From positions 267,501-331,500 of the forward strand of contig NZ_LMHH01000002.1 in the NCBI RefSeq assembly GCF_001427865.1: a stretch of DNA of 64,000 nt, in the 5' to 3' direction. Shown here piece after piece: positions 9,664 to 18,596 of this stretch. The position numbers and the translations under genes are program-made. Under the pieces are notes generated by a model. The model was not told where the DNA came from and made no database searches. It was given only the letters and a program-made list of their open reading frames with translations. Every line of letters begins with the position of its first letter. The first letter of the stretch is position 1. This DNA comes from Altererythrobacter sp. Root672 (lineage in GTDB: Bacteria; Pseudomonadota; Alphaproteobacteria; Sphingomonadales; Sphingomonadaceae).

Positions 9664-10185
9664 ATGTCCCTGCTCAAACGCTTCCTTCGCCCCGGATCCG
9701 ATGCTCGCGAAGCGCTGCGCCCCTTGTGGCACCGCGTCGTCGAACTTTCGCGCGATCCGGTCCTCTATCGCGAGGACGGCGTGGCCGACACGGTGGCGGG
9801 ACGGTTCGACATGATTGCGGCGATCCTGGCCATCGTGCTGCTGCGCCTTGAGCGTGACCGGGTCTTCGCCCGCGAATCGGCCTTGCTGACCGAATTGTTC
9901 GTGGCCGACATGGACGGCCAGTTGCGCGAGACGGGCGTGGGCGATCTGGTGGTCGGCAAGCACATGGGCAAGCTCATGTCCGTACTCGGAGGACGGATCG
10001 GCGCTTTTCGCGAGGCACTGAAGAGCGCCGAAGACTCCGCGCTGGCCGAGGCGCTGGCGCGCAATGTCACGCTGCTGGACGAGGACAGCCGGCCTGACGG
10101 CCTCGCGCGCCGGTTGCGTGGATTTTACGACAAGCTCTGCGCGCTCGACAGCAAGGTCCTTCTGTCCGGAGACATCGGCCTATGA
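9664..10185 (+). CDS. Ubiquinol-cytochrome c chaperone family protein (CBP3-like)
   Basis: A 173-residue soluble helical protein matching the bacterial Cbp3/UQCC1 family, which assists assembly or translation of cytochrome b for the bc1 complex. Features seen are the YREDGVADTVAGRFDM segment, the FARESALLTELFVADMDGQLRE-type helix pair and VGDLVVGKHMGKLMSVLGGR, which are the usual conserved blocks. It overlaps the YceD-like gene by four bases (ATGA), a pairing common in alphaproteobacteria. Role in this organism is inferred from the family. Confidence 0.82.
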   Translation: MSLLKRFLRPGSDAREALRPLWHRVVELSRDPVLYREDGVADTVAGRFDMIAAILAIVLLRLERDRVFARESALLTELFVADMDGQLRETGVGDLVVGKHMGKLMSVLGGRIGAFREALKSAEDSALAEALARNVTLLDEDSRPDGLARRLRGFYDKLCALDSKVLLSGDIGL

Positions 10186-10691
10186 CCGCGCCCGAATTCT
10201 CTCGCCCCATCGACTTGCGGCACTTCGCCGAAGGAGCGATCGAGCTCGAGGCCAACGAGGAAGAGCGCAAGGCTGTCGCCCGGCGGTTTCTGCTGGTGGC
10301 GATCAAATCGCTTAAGGCCACGCTGGATCTTCGGGCTGACGGTCAGGCCATCAACGCCAACGGACGTCTGCACGCGTCGATCGTGCAGAGCTGCGCGATT
10401 TCTGGCGAAGACCTGCCGGTGACGATCGACGAGCCGCTGATCTTCCGCTTCGTTCCCGAAACGCCTGTCGATGAGGAAGAGCTGGAACTCGATGCCGGCG
10501 ATCTCGACGAGATTGCTTACTCGGGTCAGTCGATCGACTTGGGCGAAGCCGTCGCGCAGAGCCTGGTGCTGGCGATTGATCCCTACGCCACCGGCCCCAA
10601 CGCCGATCGCTTCCGCAAGGAAGCCGGGTTGCTGGACGAGGCCGCTGCCGGCCCGTTCGGGGCGCTCGCAGCGCTAAAGAAGCAGGACTAG
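10182..10691 (+). CDS. YceD/DUF177 family protein (23S rRNA accumulation)
   Basis: A 169-residue acidic protein of the DUF177/YceD family. Visible blocks are LEANEEERKAVARRFLL, a central beta region with the single Cys motif VQSCAISGEDLPVTI, and the acidic stretch PVDEEELELDAGDLDEIAYSGQ leading into the DLGEAVAQSLVLAIDPYA helix. YceD proteins help 23S rRNA accumulation in bacteria and plastids. In many genomes yceD precedes rpmF and plsX; here it instead follows a bc1 chaperone gene and faces ssb. Confidence 0.82.
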   Translation: MTAPEFSRPIDLRHFAEGAIELEANEEERKAVARRFLLVAIKSLKATLDLRADGQAINANGRLHASIVQSCAISGEDLPVTIDEPLIFRFVPETPVDEEELELDAGDLDEIAYSGQSIDLGEAVAQSLVLAIDPYATGPNADRFRKEAGLLDEAAAGPFGALAALKKQD

Positions 10692-10722
10692 CCCTCCCCC
10701 CTTGGGAGAGGGAACACCCAGC

Positions 10723-11247
10723 TCAGAACGGGATGTCGTCGTCGAGGTCGTCGCTGATGCCGCCGCCCGACGACGAGCCGCCGCCCTGGTTCCAGCTGGA
10801 GCCGCCGCTGCTGGCGCCGCCTGACGACGAACCGCCGCGGTCACCCCAGTCGCCACCGCCGCTGCGCTGACCACCACCACCGCCGCCGCCGCCTTGGGCG
10901 CCGTCGAGCATGGTCAGTACACCACCGATACCGCCAACCGAGACTTCGGTGGTGTAACGGTCGTTGCCGGACTGATCCTGCCACTTGCGGGTGCGCAGCT
11001 GGCCTTCGATGTAGACCTTGCTGCCCTTGCGCAGGAAACGCTCGGCCACGCCGACCAAGCCGTCGGACTGAAGCACGACGCTGTGCCACTCGGTCCGCTC
11101 CTTGCGCTCGCCGGTCTGCTTGTCTTTCCAGGTCTCAGACGTGGCGATGCGCAGGTTGGCGATGCGGCCGCCGTTCTGGAAGCTCTTCACTTCCGGGTCC
11201 TGACCCAGGTTCCCGATCAGAATGACCTTGTTGACGCTGCCTGCCAT
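10723..11247 (-). CDS. ssb: Single-stranded DNA-binding protein
   Basis: A 174-residue SSB with an N-terminal OB fold ([20 protein letters not shown], the [15 protein letters not shown] block and [17 protein letters not shown]) and a Gly/Ser-rich disordered linker from about residue 115. It ends in the acidic tip DDDIPF that binds partner proteins. It works as a tetramer in replication, repair and recombination. It lies directly upstream of nothing related: feoB is further upstream on the same strand with an 18-base gap. Confidence 0.97.
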   Translation of the reverse strand: MAGSVNKVILIGNLGQDPEVKSFQNGGRIANLRIATSETWKDKQTGERKERTEWHSVVLQSDGLVGVAERFLRKGSKVYIEGQLRTRKWQDQSGNDRYTTEVSVGGIGGVLTMLDGAQGGGGGGGGQRSGGGDWGDRGGSSSGGASSGGSSWNQGGGSSSGGGISDDLDDDIPF

Positions 11248-11265
11248 GAATTTTCCTCTGCCGAA

Positions 11266-13119
11266 CTAGAGGCCAGCGGCAACCGCCAGCCAGTAGGTGA
11301 TTCCGGCGAACACGTAGGCCAGCGCGAACAGATATCCCAGCATGAACATGGGCCATTTCCACCCATTCGTTTCGCGCCGGGCGACGGCGATGGTCGAGAG
11401 GCACTGCGGGGCGAACACGAACCAGGCGAGGAACGCGAGCGCGGTGGGCAGGGTCCAGCTGTTCTGCAGCTTCGGGATCAGGCCCTGGGCGGCGACATCT
11501 TCATCCTCGGCATTGACGGCGTAAGTCGTCGCGAGAGAGGCCACGGCCACTTCGCGCGCGGCCATCGCCGGGATCAGCGAGAGCGCAATCTCATGATTGA
11601 AACCGATCGGCCGGACGATAACCTCAAGCCCGCTGGCGATATGGCCGGCGATGCTCGCTTCGGACTGGCTTTGCCCCGGTTCGGCCTTGGGGAAGCTGAG
11701 CAGGACCCACAGCACCACGGTGACGGTGAAGATGATCGTGCCGGCGCGGCGCAGGAACACCCAGGCGCGCTGCCACAGGCCGATCGCGAGGTCGCGCAGC
11801 GGCGGCCACTGGTATTTCGGCAGCTCCATGATGAAGCCTGACGCGGAACCCTTGGTCACCGTACGACGCAGAACCAGGGCCGCGACCATCGCGCCGATGA
11901 TCCCGGCGACGTAGAGCGCGAACAGCACCAGCCCTTGCAGACCGATGCCCCAGCCTATGGTGGTCGCGGGAATGAACGCACCGATGATCACCGCGTAGAC
12001 CGGCAGGCGCGCCGAACAGGTCATCAGCGGGGCGATCAGGATGGTGGTCAGCCGGTCCTTGGGATCGGCGATCGCACGCGTCGCCATGATGCCGGGGATG
12101 GCGCAGGCGAAGCTCGAGAGCAGCGGGATGAAGCTGCGTCCGGAAAGCCCGACCGAAGCCATCAGCCGGTCCATGATGAAAGCCGCGCGGGCCATGTAGC
12201 CCGATTGCTCCATCACCAGGATGAAGGCGAACAGGATCACGATCTGCGGCAGGAACACCACCACCGAGCCAACGCCCGAGAGCACGCCCTGAGTCAGGAA
12301 GTCGCGGACCAAGCCGGATGCCATGTTCTGATTGGTGAAGTCGATCAGCGCGCTAACGCCACCGTCGAGTGCGTCGGCAAACGGAGTCGCCCAGGCGAAC
12401 ACCGCCTGGAAGATCACGAACAGCAGCGCGAACAGAATCGGCGGGCCGAGCCAGGGATGCAGCAGGACCTTGTCGAGGCTTGCGTGCAACCGGTGGACAC
12501 CCGATTCGCTGAGGATCGCGCCATTCGCCATGTGGCGAGCCGTAAGGCGCCGCTCCTGTAGCGAAAGATGCTGGTGCGGATGCGAGCGCATGTCCTTGCC
12601 GGCCAGCGATTCGGCTTGGCCAACCGCTTCCAGCAGCGCATCGAGCCCACGCTTGCGCACCGCGACGGTCGGAACCACCGGGACACCGAGCGACTGCGCA
12701 AGCGCTGCCGGGTCGATCACCAGCCCGTCACGTTCGGCAAGGTCGATCATGTTGAGCGCGACGACCACGGGCCGTCCGAGCTCGATCAATTCCTGCGCGA
12801 AGACGAGGTGCTGTTCGAGGTTGGCGGCGTCGAGGACGATGATCAGGACATCGGGCTTGGCCTCGCCCGGAAACTCTCCGAGCACGACCCGGCGAGTCAC
12901 TTCCTCGTCCGGGCTCGCCGCATCGAGTGCATAGCTGCCGGGGAGGTCGACCAGTTCGATCGGCTCTCCGGAAGGCAGGTACATCCGCCCGGCTTTCCGC
13001 TCCACGGTGACGCCGGGGTAGTTGGCGATCTTCTGGCGCGCGCCGGTCAGCGCGTTGAACAGCGCGCTCTTGCCCGAGTTGGGGTTGCCAACAAGCGCGG
13101 CGGTGAGTTGCCGGGTCAT
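11266..13119 (-). CDS. feoB: Ferrous iron transporter FeoB
   Basis: A 617-residue inner-membrane Fe(II) transporter. The N-terminal G domain holds G1 GNPNSGKS (11-18), G3 DLPGSYAL and G4 NMIDLAE. After a helical spacer, two Gate regions follow (RSFIPLLSSFACAIPGIMATR and AAREVAVASLATTYAV). The protein is shorter than E. coli FeoB (about 770) because loops and the C-terminal part are reduced, as is common in alphaproteobacteria. feoA overlaps its start by four bases. A possible Fur site lies upstream of feoA. Confidence 0.95.
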   Translation of the reverse strand: MTRQLTAALVGNPNSGKSALFNALTGARQKIANYPGVTVERKAGRMYLPSGEPIELVDLPGSYALDAASPDEEVTRRVVLGEFPGEAKPDVLIIVLDAANLEQHLVFAQELIELGRPVVVALNMIDLAERDGLVIDPAALAQSLGVPVVPTVAVRKRGLDALLEAVGQAESLAGKDMRSHPHQHLSLQERRLTARHMANGAILSESGVHRLHASLDKVLLHPWLGPPILFALLFVIFQAVFAWATPFADALDGGVSALIDFTNQNMASGLVRDFLTQGVLSGVGSVVVFLPQIVILFAFILVMEQSGYMARAAFIMDRLMASVGLSGRSFIPLLSSFACAIPGIMATRAIADPKDRLTTILIAPLMTCSARLPVYAVIIGAFIPATTIGWGIGLQGLVLFALYVAGIIGAMVAALVLRRTVTKGSASGFIMELPKYQWPPLRDLAIGLWQRAWVFLRRAGTIIFTVTVVLWVLLSFPKAEPGQSQSEASIAGHIASGLEVIVRPIGFNHEIALSLIPAMAAREVAVASLATTYAVNAEDEDVAAQGLIPKLQNSWTLPTALAFLAWFVFAPQCLSTIAVARRETNGWKWPMFMLGYLFALAYVFAGITYWLAVAAGL

Positions 13120-13355
13120 ATCAGCTCCACCGTCATCGCGCGGGCATGGGCGCGGCGGATGGCCACGGTCATGCGGCCGATCAGCAGCGCGATCGGGTCA
13201 CGGCCGGCAAAAATGCCGCGATGGGCCACCGCTACTCGGGCGCCCTCGTCGATGCCGAGAGCCTGCAGGCGCTTGGCTTCGTCGGGCGCGAGCGCAGCCC
13301 AATCGATGGAGACGATTTCGGCGCGGCGGCGCACCGGCAGGAGATCGAGAGTCAT
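13116..13355 (-). CDS. feoA: Ferrous iron transport protein FeoA
   Basis: A 79-residue SH3-like protein that partners FeoB. It shows the family course: a leading LDLLPVRRRAEIVSI strand, the KRLQALGIDEGARV block and a closing DPIALLIGRMTVAIRRAHARAM strand pair. The open frame extends 40 codons further upstream, but those residues do not look like FeoA and would cross the candidate Fur box, so the ATG at 13355 is used. The stop overlaps the feoB start, so the two are coupled. Confidence 0.92.
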   Translation of the reverse strand: MTLDLLPVRRRAEIVSIDWAALAPDEAKRLQALGIDEGARVAVAHRGIFAGRDPIALLIGRMTVAIRRAHARAMTVELI

Positions 13356-13395
13356 GCTGGAAGTCACCCAATGCGGGTGCCAGATGGCGGAGGTA

Positions 13396-13414
13396 ATTGC
13401 AACTGGCTCGCAGT
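13396..13414. promoter_or_regulatory. Candidate Fur-type iron operator upstream of feoAB
   Basis: The segment ATTGCAACTGGCTCGCAGT sits 41 bases before the feoA start. It resembles the TTGCRA-N-TCGCA type of alphaproteobacterial Fur boxes, with imperfect dyad symmetry (TTGC...GCAG). Iron repression of feoAB is expected biologically. Called by eye only. Confidence 0.4.
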
Positions 13415-13419
13415 AAGAA

Positions 13420-14073
13420 CTAGCGCGCCGGGTAGCGTAGCCTACCAAGGAACCGGGCGAAATCGAAGCCCTCACGGTCGCGGAACACCCGTGCCTTGGC
13501 CTTCTCGAATTTCATCACACCTTCGATTCGGCGATCGAGAAAAGCGCGCGTCTCCGCCTTGCCCTCGCTGGTGTCGTCAAGGAAAACGGCCAAAGTCGCC
13601 GTGTAGATCCCGGCCAGCAAGCCACGCTTGGTGTAATGATTGTAGTCGGTGGCCGTATCGCCTGCGAGGCGCCACATCTGGTCGGCGCTGTTCCAGCCGA
13701 GCTTCATAGTGCGCGCCAGGTTCTGGGGCATGGCCTGGATCGCCAGGGCCCGCCGCAACGCCTCTTCCTGCCCAGCCACCGCATCGAGGCGAAACTGGAG
13801 GAGAGTGCGAATTCGGTCGCGGATCTTGAGCCCGGTCAGATGCCCGTCAGCAAAGGCTGCCTGCATCTTGGCGTCGGTCGAGGCAATCCATGCGGCGATC
13901 ATGTCCATCGCCCCGCCCGGAAAGGCGAGCCGCGCAACCGCGGGATCGACTCCCGCGCTGGCAGCTGCCTGCTCCAGCGCCTGATCGCCCCAACCGTCGA
14001 ACACGGCAAGGCGGGCGATCTCCGGCGCGAGGTCGAGCCGCAACTCGTCGAGCGTGCGGTCGTCCGGCGCCAT
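13420..14073 (-). CDS. COQ9 family protein (ubiquinone biosynthesis)
   Basis: A 217-residue protein matching the COQ9 family, TetR-fold lipid-binding proteins that help hydroxylases of ubiquinone synthesis reach their substrate. Diagnostic parts include LAPEIARLAVFDGWGDQALEQ near the N terminus, the DPAVARLAFPGGAMDMIAAW block and AGDTATDYNHYTKRGLLAGIY, the strongly conserved C-terminal stretch. It lies immediately downstream of the ankyrin gene on the same strand (two-base gap) and upstream of feoA. Confidence 0.9.
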   Translation of the reverse strand: MAPDDRTLDELRLDLAPEIARLAVFDGWGDQALEQAAASAGVDPAVARLAFPGGAMDMIAAWIASTDAKMQAAFADGHLTGLKIRDRIRTLLQFRLDAVAGQEEALRRALAIQAMPQNLARTMKLGWNSADQMWRLAGDTATDYNHYTKRGLLAGIYTATLAVFLDDTSEGKAETRAFLDRRIEGVMKFEKAKARVFRDREGFDFARFLGRLRYPAR

Positions 14074-14075
14074 CG

Positions 14076-14702
14076 TCAGAGGCTCGGCCCGTAGGTCTGT
14101 CCGCTGCCCGTCCGGGCACCCACCGGTGCCTTGCTGCTTTCGATTTCTGCCAGCGTCGGGCTGTTGGCGCCGTCACTGCGGGCATAATCCCGCGCCGATC
14201 GGCCGGAGTTGTCCGCCCTGTCAGGATCGGCGCCAGCCTTGAGCAGGACGCGCATCATGTTGGTGTCCTTGCGGTGGACCGCCAGGATCAGCGGTGTTTC
14301 ACCGGCATCGTTGGAGTTGTCGACTCGCGCCCCGCCCGCGACCAGTGCGTCCACGCCGTCAACGAAGCCCAGCTGGCTGGCCCGCATCAGCGGCGTCACG
14401 CCCTTGTTGTCGGCAGTATTGGGGTTGGCGCCGCGGTTGATGAGGTACCTGATCCAGGTCACGTCGCGCATGTCGACCACGATATGCAGCGCGGTGCGGC
14501 CATTGCTCAAGTCGCGTGAGTTGACGACTTGCGAGCCCGGCTTGCGCAGAAGCGCATCGACTTCGTTGGCGTTCTTGTCTTTCACCGCGTCGAGAAACTT
14601 GTAGCCGTCCGACTTAGTTTGCGCGGCAGCGGGGGCGCCCAAAGCCAGAATTGTCGCCATAACCACACTGACAGTCGAACGTCGTACGATACCCCGGGCC
14701 AA
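14076..14702 (-). CDS. Secreted ankyrin-repeat protein
   Basis: A 208-residue protein with a signal peptide (about 1-28, ending APAAAQ) and four to five ankyrin repeats from residue 33 on, seen as NGRTALHIVVDMRDVTWIRYL, KGVTPLMRASQLGFVDGVDAL, AGETPLILAVHRKDTNMMRVL and SGRSARDYA. Ankyrin repeats bind other proteins; a periplasmic location is likely. It is followed by coq9 after two bases, so co-transcription is possible, although a functional link is not evident. Confidence 0.85.
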   Translation of the reverse strand: MARGIVRRSTVSVVMATILALGAPAAAQTKSDGYKFLDAVKDKNANEVDALLRKPGSQVVNSRDLSNGRTALHIVVDMRDVTWIRYLINRGANPNTADNKGVTPLMRASQLGFVDGVDALVAGGARVDNSNDAGETPLILAVHRKDTNMMRVLLKAGADPDRADNSGRSARDYARSDGANSPTLAEIESSKAPVGARTGSGQTYGPSL

Positions 14703-14783
14703 ACCCGATCTCCTCGATCCAAATATGCGGACAGGCCGTCCGTCCTAGGGACTCTGGCCTTGCCGACCGGGCGTTAGCAGAGC

Positions 14784-15401
14784 ATGAACATTGATGCCAT
14801 GACCTGCCGTAGTACAATTGCCGCCACCTGTCTGTTGCTGTCCCTGATCCTGTCCGGATGTGGCAACTCCACCGCCTCTCCCGCTGCCGATGCGCCGCTT
14901 GCCGGAGCCCAGATCGGCGGACCGTTCGAACTCGTTGATACTCAGGGCAAGACCGTGCGCTGGAGCGATTTCGACGGCAAGTTTCGCATGGTCTATTTCG
15001 GCTATGCCTATTGCCCGGACATCTGCCCGTTCGACGTCCAGCGGATGATGAAGGGGTTCGAGCAGTTCAAGAAGGCTGAGCCAGAGCTCGCGGCGCAAGT
15101 CCAACCGCTGTTCATCACCATCGACCCATCTCGCGACACCCCCAAGGTGGTCGGCGAGTTCACCTCGGCCTTCTCCGACGATCTTATCGGCCTCACCGGC
15201 ACGCAGGAGCAGATTGCCCAAGCCGCCAAGGCTTTTGCAGTCTATTATACCAAGGGCGAAGTGAGCGAGAGCGGCGGCTACCTGATGGATCACAGCCGCG
15301 CCGCTTTCCTGATGGGGCGGAAGGGTGAGCCGATCGCGCTTCTGCCGGTAGAAAAGGGTCCCAATGAAGTGGCCGCGGAACTGGAACGATGGGTGAGTTG
15401 A
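14784..15401 (+). CDS. SCO1/SenC family copper chaperone lipoprotein
   Basis: A 205-residue thioredoxin-fold protein that delivers copper to the CuA centre of cytochrome c oxidase. The copper-binding cysteines are Cys77 and Cys81 in YCPDICP, and the distal ligand is the His in YLMDHSRAAFLM. LILSGC (Cys26) is a lipobox, so the protein is probably membrane-anchored. An alternative ATG five codons in gives a tidier signal sequence. The following YcgN-like gene starts inside its 3' end (13-base overlap). Confidence 0.9.
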   Translation: MNIDAMTCRSTIAATCLLLSLILSGCGNSTASPAADAPLAGAQIGGPFELVDTQGKTVRWSDFDGKFRMVYFGYAYCPDICPFDVQRMMKGFEQFKKAEPELAAQVQPLFITIDPSRDTPKVVGEFTSAFSDDLIGLTGTQEQIAQAAKAFAVYYTKGEVSESGGYLMDHSRAAFLMGRKGEPIALLPVEKGPNEVAAELERWVS

Positions 15402-15832
15402 GAACCCGCTTCTGGGAACTCCCGCTCGAAGCGCTCAATCGCGATGAGTGGGAAGCGCTGTGTGACGGGTGCGGCCGCTGCTGCCTGCACAAGATCGAGG
15501 ACGAGGAAACCGGCGACGTCATCGAGACCAACGTCGCCTGCCGCTTGCTTGATACCCAGACCGCTCGCTGCAGCGACTACAAGCACCGCAAGGCCTTCGT
15601 GCCGGACTGCCTGCGCCTGACGCCCAAGCTGGTCAAACAGGTGACCTGGCTGCCCGAGACTTGCGCCTATCGTCGCCGCGCCGAAGAGCGCCCCTTGCCT
15701 GACTGGCACTATCTGCTGACCGGCAGCCATGACGCGATGATCCGCGCCGGGGCCTGCGTCTCGGGAAGAGTGGTGAGCGAAGACGATGCCGGTCCGCTCG
15801 AGCATCATATCGTCGAATGGGAGGGCGGATGA
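15389..15832 (+). CDS. YcgN/UPF0260 family cysteine-cluster protein
   Basis: A 147-residue protein of the YcgN family with the N-terminal cysteine cluster ALCDGCGRCCLHK, then ACRLLDTQTARCSDY and TCAYRR. The Cys pattern resembles the zinc/iron-sulfur cluster family CxxCxxCC. The biochemical role is unknown. It overlaps the upstream SCO gene by 13 bases and the downstream metallopeptidase by four, so the three are probably one transcript. Confidence 0.9.
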   Translation: MGELRTRFWELPLEALNRDEWEALCDGCGRCCLHKIEDEETGDVIETNVACRLLDTQTARCSDYKHRKAFVPDCLRLTPKLVKQVTWLPETCAYRRRAEERPLPDWHYLLTGSHDAMIRAGACVSGRVVSEDDAGPLEHHIVEWEGG

Positions 15833-16551
15833 TCGACTGGCTGCGGCCGGAGCGCCAGGACCCGAAGGTGACGATCGGCGGGCAGGAAATTCCGCTCGCG
15901 ATCCGCCGTCATGCTCGCGCCAAGCGCATGACGATGCGGCTGGCTCCTGATGGCAGCGAAGTGCGCATCACCATGCCGCAATGGGGCCGCACGATGGATG
16001 CACTGGTATTCGTCAAGAGCCGCGCCGACTGGCTCGAACGCCAGCTGGCCGCTGTGCCCGACTCGTGTCCCCCCGTGCCGGGCGGGACGCTGCTGTTCCG
16101 AGGGGAGCGGCTTGTTGTCGAATGGGAATCGAGCCTGCCGCGCAAACCTGCCGTTGCCGGCAACCGCCTGCGCCTGGGCGGACCGCAGGAAACGGTGACG
16201 GCCCGCGTCCGTCGCTGGCTCGAGACCGAGGCGCTCCGCCTGCTGAGCGAAGACCTCGCCCACTACTGCGCGCTCGCCGGACAGACGGTCCCGCAATTGC
16301 GGCTGTCGCGCGCCGTGCGGCGGTGGGGGAGCTGTTCGGGAGCCGGATGCATTCGCATCAACTGGCGGCTGGTCCAGGCCCCGGACGCGGTCCGTCGTTC
16401 GGTGGTGGCGCACGAGGTCGCGCACTTGGTCCATTTCGACCATTCGCCGGCCTTCCATGCTCTGCTCGGACGCCTGTTCGAGGGCGATCTGAAGGCCGCC
16501 GACCGCTGGCTCAAGTCGGAGGGCCGCGGCCTCTACGCCGCCCTGGGATAG
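15829..16551 (+). CDS. YgjP/SprT-like zinc metallopeptidase
   Basis: A 240-residue protein of the YgjP-like (DUF45, M48-related) metallopeptidase family. The zinc motif is HEVAHLVHFDHSPAFH near residues 194-209, preceded by RRWGSCSGAGCIRINWRL, the usual glycine/serine substrate-binding segment. Homologues are cytoplasmic and of unknown substrate. The ATG at 15829 overlaps the preceding stop (ATGA); an in-frame ATG four codons earlier is less likely. Confidence 0.88.
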   Translation: MIDWLRPERQDPKVTIGGQEIPLAIRRHARAKRMTMRLAPDGSEVRITMPQWGRTMDALVFVKSRADWLERQLAAVPDSCPPVPGGTLLFRGERLVVEWESSLPRKPAVAGNRLRLGGPQETVTARVRRWLETEALRLLSEDLAHYCALAGQTVPQLRLSRAVRRWGSCSGAGCIRINWRLVQAPDAVRRSVVAHEVAHLVHFDHSPAFHALLGRLFEGDLKAADRWLKSEGRGLYAALG

Positions 16552-16579
16552 GCTAACGCCGAATTAACCCTGTTTTGGC

Positions 16580-17104
16580 ATGATCCGCGCCATGAGCCGA
16601 CCTCGCCTGCTCTTTGGCGCGATCCTCGCACTTGGGTGCGCTGTGTCCGCAGCGGCCGGCGAAGACGCTTGCGCGACCTGCCTTGAGCTACCGCGTGCTG
16701 AACGCGACGAACAACCGCTCCGCATCGAGATCGAAAGCGGACTGCAATTCAGCCGACTTGCCCTCGCCGGCCAGGAAGACGGTGCGGCCGAGATCGACCC
16801 CCGGACTGGCGCCAAGCGCGTGGTCAACATGATCGACCTTGGCGGCATATCCTACCAGGCCCGCGCGACTGTCAGGGGGCAGCCACTGCGGCCGGTGCGG
16901 GTAGAACTGCCGGCCCGCGTCTTGCTGCGCAGTCCCAGCGGCGCCGAGGCCGAGCTGACCCACTTCGTGACCGACCTGCCGCCAGTAGCGATGCTCGACG
17001 AGAACGGTCTCCTGACTTTCAATTTCGGCGCCCGTATCTCGAGCCGGGCAGCGAGCGGTGGGGACTTTCGTGGGCGGATCGAGATCCACGTGGACTATTT
17101 TTAA
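16580..17104 (+). CDS. DUF4402 secreted protein
   Basis: A 174-residue secreted protein with a signal peptide (about 1-26) and a DUF4402-type beta-sandwich: RIEIESGLQFSRLAL, the NMIDLGGISYQARATVRG middle strands and the closing GGDFRGRIEIHVDYF. DUF4402 proteins are small periplasmic or surface proteins thought to have a pilin-like fold. Two Cys sit near the mature N terminus (DACATC). There is no chaperone or usher gene nearby, so a role in fimbriae is not supported. Confidence 0.78.
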   Translation: MIRAMSRPRLLFGAILALGCAVSAAAGEDACATCLELPRAERDEQPLRIEIESGLQFSRLALAGQEDGAAEIDPRTGAKRVVNMIDLGGISYQARATVRGQPLRPVRVELPARVLLRSPSGAEAELTHFVTDLPPVAMLDENGLLTFNFGARISSRAASGGDFRGRIEIHVDYF

Positions 17105-17161
17105 TCCGCCGGAAGAGCGTTCGGGGTGGCGATCCCGCGTGCAACGGCCTATCTAACCGGC

Positions 17162-17614
17162 ATGAGCTACTGGCGAAAAGTGTCGCCACGGGGCGCGATC
17201 GGGGATCTGGTCGACCTTTGGCGACAGCCGACACCTTACCGCTGGCAAATCCTCGGCGTGGCCGTGGCGATGACGTTTACCATGATGGTGGTGTTCATTC
17301 CCGAAAGCCAGCGCGTCGAGCCCAAGCGGCCGAGCGTGACTTACATCACGACCTTCGATCCCAACCGGACCGAGGCAGAGATCATCGCCTCCAACATCGA
17401 GAACCAGAAGCGGCAGGACAAGCGCCGGGCCGAACTGGAAGCGCTCGCTGAGCGCAAGAAGGAGGCTTACAAGGCTCTCGGCCGTGCGACGGGCATCGAT
17501 GTCGACGCGATGGAAGCCGACATCGAGCGTGAGAAGGCCGCGGAGAAGGCGGCCACCGACACTGCCGCGGCAAGGAACAAGGCCGCACCGGCGCAGGCTT
17601 CGGTTGAGCAGTAA
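17162..17614 (+). CDS. Single-pass membrane protein with coiled-coil tail, unknown function
   Basis: A protein of about 150 residues with one membrane helix (about 30-50, ILGVAVAMTFTMMVVFI) followed by a long charged helix rich in Glu, Lys and Ala (ENQKRQDKRRAELEALAERK onwards), probably coiled coil. A start twelve codons upstream exists (17126), but the ATG at 17162 gives a positive-inside N terminus and is preferred. It precedes ribD and overlaps its likely TTG start by 11 bases. No family recognised with confidence. Confidence 0.72.
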   Translation: MSYWRKVSPRGAIGDLVDLWRQPTPYRWQILGVAVAMTFTMMVVFIPESQRVEPKRPSVTYITTFDPNRTEAEIIASNIENQKRQDKRRAELEALAERKKEAYKALGRATGIDVDAMEADIEREKAAEKAATDTAAARNKAAPAQASVEQ

Positions 17615-18596
17615 GCAAGACGCACGCTGGCTGGCGGCCGCGGCCTCCCTGGCCGAGCGGGCACGCCCGCTAAGCCGCCCCAATCCCGCTGTCGGAGCTG
17701 TCGTCATTCGTGACGGGATCGTCATCGGCCGCGGCTGGACCCAGCCGGGTGGCCGCCCCCACGCCGAAGCCATAGCCCTTGAGCAAGCCGGGGTGAAGGC
17801 CCGCGGAGCGACGCTCTACGTCACTCTCGAACCCTGCGCGCACCAGTCCGATCGCGGCCCAGCCTGCGCCGACCTCGTCGCCGCCGCCGGCGTAGCGCGG
17901 GTGGTTGCCGGCGTGGTGGATCCCGACCAACGGACCTCCGGCGCCGGCCTCGAACGGCTCCGCGCGGCGGGGATCGACGCGACTTGCGCTGACGACGAAA
18001 CCTGCCGTGAAAGCCTCGCCGGCTTCCTCATGCGCAAGACGCTCGACCGCCCGCACGTTACGTTGAAGCTTGCCATGTCGCTCGACGGCTGCATTGCCAC
18101 GGCGTCGGGTGAGAGCCAGTGGATCACCGGCCCCGAAGCTCGCGCCCACGCCCACCGCGAGCGCGCTAGGGTCGACGCGATTCTGGTCGGCGGCGGCACC
18201 TTCCGCGCCGACGCCCCCAAGCTCGACGTGCGATTGCCTGGGTTAGAGGCTCGCAGTCCTGCGCGGCTGGCCTTGACCGGAGAGGAAGTGCCGGACGGCT
18301 GGCACTCGCTGATCGATCCGCAGGAAATCCGCGCGCTTGAGCCGGTACAGTATTTGCTCGTCGAAGGCGGTGCGGGCGCAGCAGCGTCATTCCTTGAGGC
18401 TGACCTGGTCGACCGGCTGATGATCTATCGCGGCCCTGTCCTGCTCGGTCCCGGTCTCCAGGCCATCGGCGATATCGGGCTCGAATCGCTGGCTGACGCC
18501 CACGCGCGTTGGCGCCATGTCGACAGGCGCCTGCTTGGCAGAGATACGCTCGACATCTATCAGCGGTCGCGCGAAGCAAGGGGCTGGATCGTCTAG
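17604..18596 (+). CDS. ribD: Bifunctional riboflavin deaminase/reductase RibD
   Basis: A protein of about 330 residues catalysing the second and third steps of riboflavin synthesis. The deaminase domain has the zinc motif HAEAIAL (His near 53) and EPCAHQ...PACADL. The reductase domain starts near 150 (PHVTLKLAMSLDGCIATASG) and contains SQWITGPEARAHAH and ILVGGGTFRADAP. The reductase portion is a little short. No ATG fits the conserved N terminus; TTG at 17604, overlapping the previous stop by 11 bases, puts DARWLAAAASLAE in place and is chosen. ribE abuts directly. Confidence 0.92.
   Translation: MSSKQDARWLAAAASLAERARPLSRPNPAVGAVVIRDGIVIGRGWTQPGGRPHAEAIALEQAGVKARGATLYVTLEPCAHQSDRGPACADLVAAAGVARVVAGVVDPDQRTSGAGLERLRAAGIDATCADDETCRESLAGFLMRKTLDRPHVTLKLAMSLDGCIATASGESQWITGPEARAHAHRERARVDAILVGGGTFRADAPKLDVRLPGLEARSPARLALTGEEVPDGWHSLIDPQEIRALEPVQYLLVEGGAGAAASFLEADLVDRLMIYRGPVLLGPGLQAIGDIGLESLADAHARWRHVDRRLLGRDTLDIYQRSREARGWIV

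Noticed and set aside
17484-17603. Upstream 40-codon extension of ribD from ATG
   Set aside because: It lies inside the upstream gene and is Arg-rich; homologues begin near the TTG at 17604.
17100-17604. FMN riboswitch upstream of ribD
   Set aside because: No conserved RFN pieces seen; ribD is preceded directly by another coding region with overlap.
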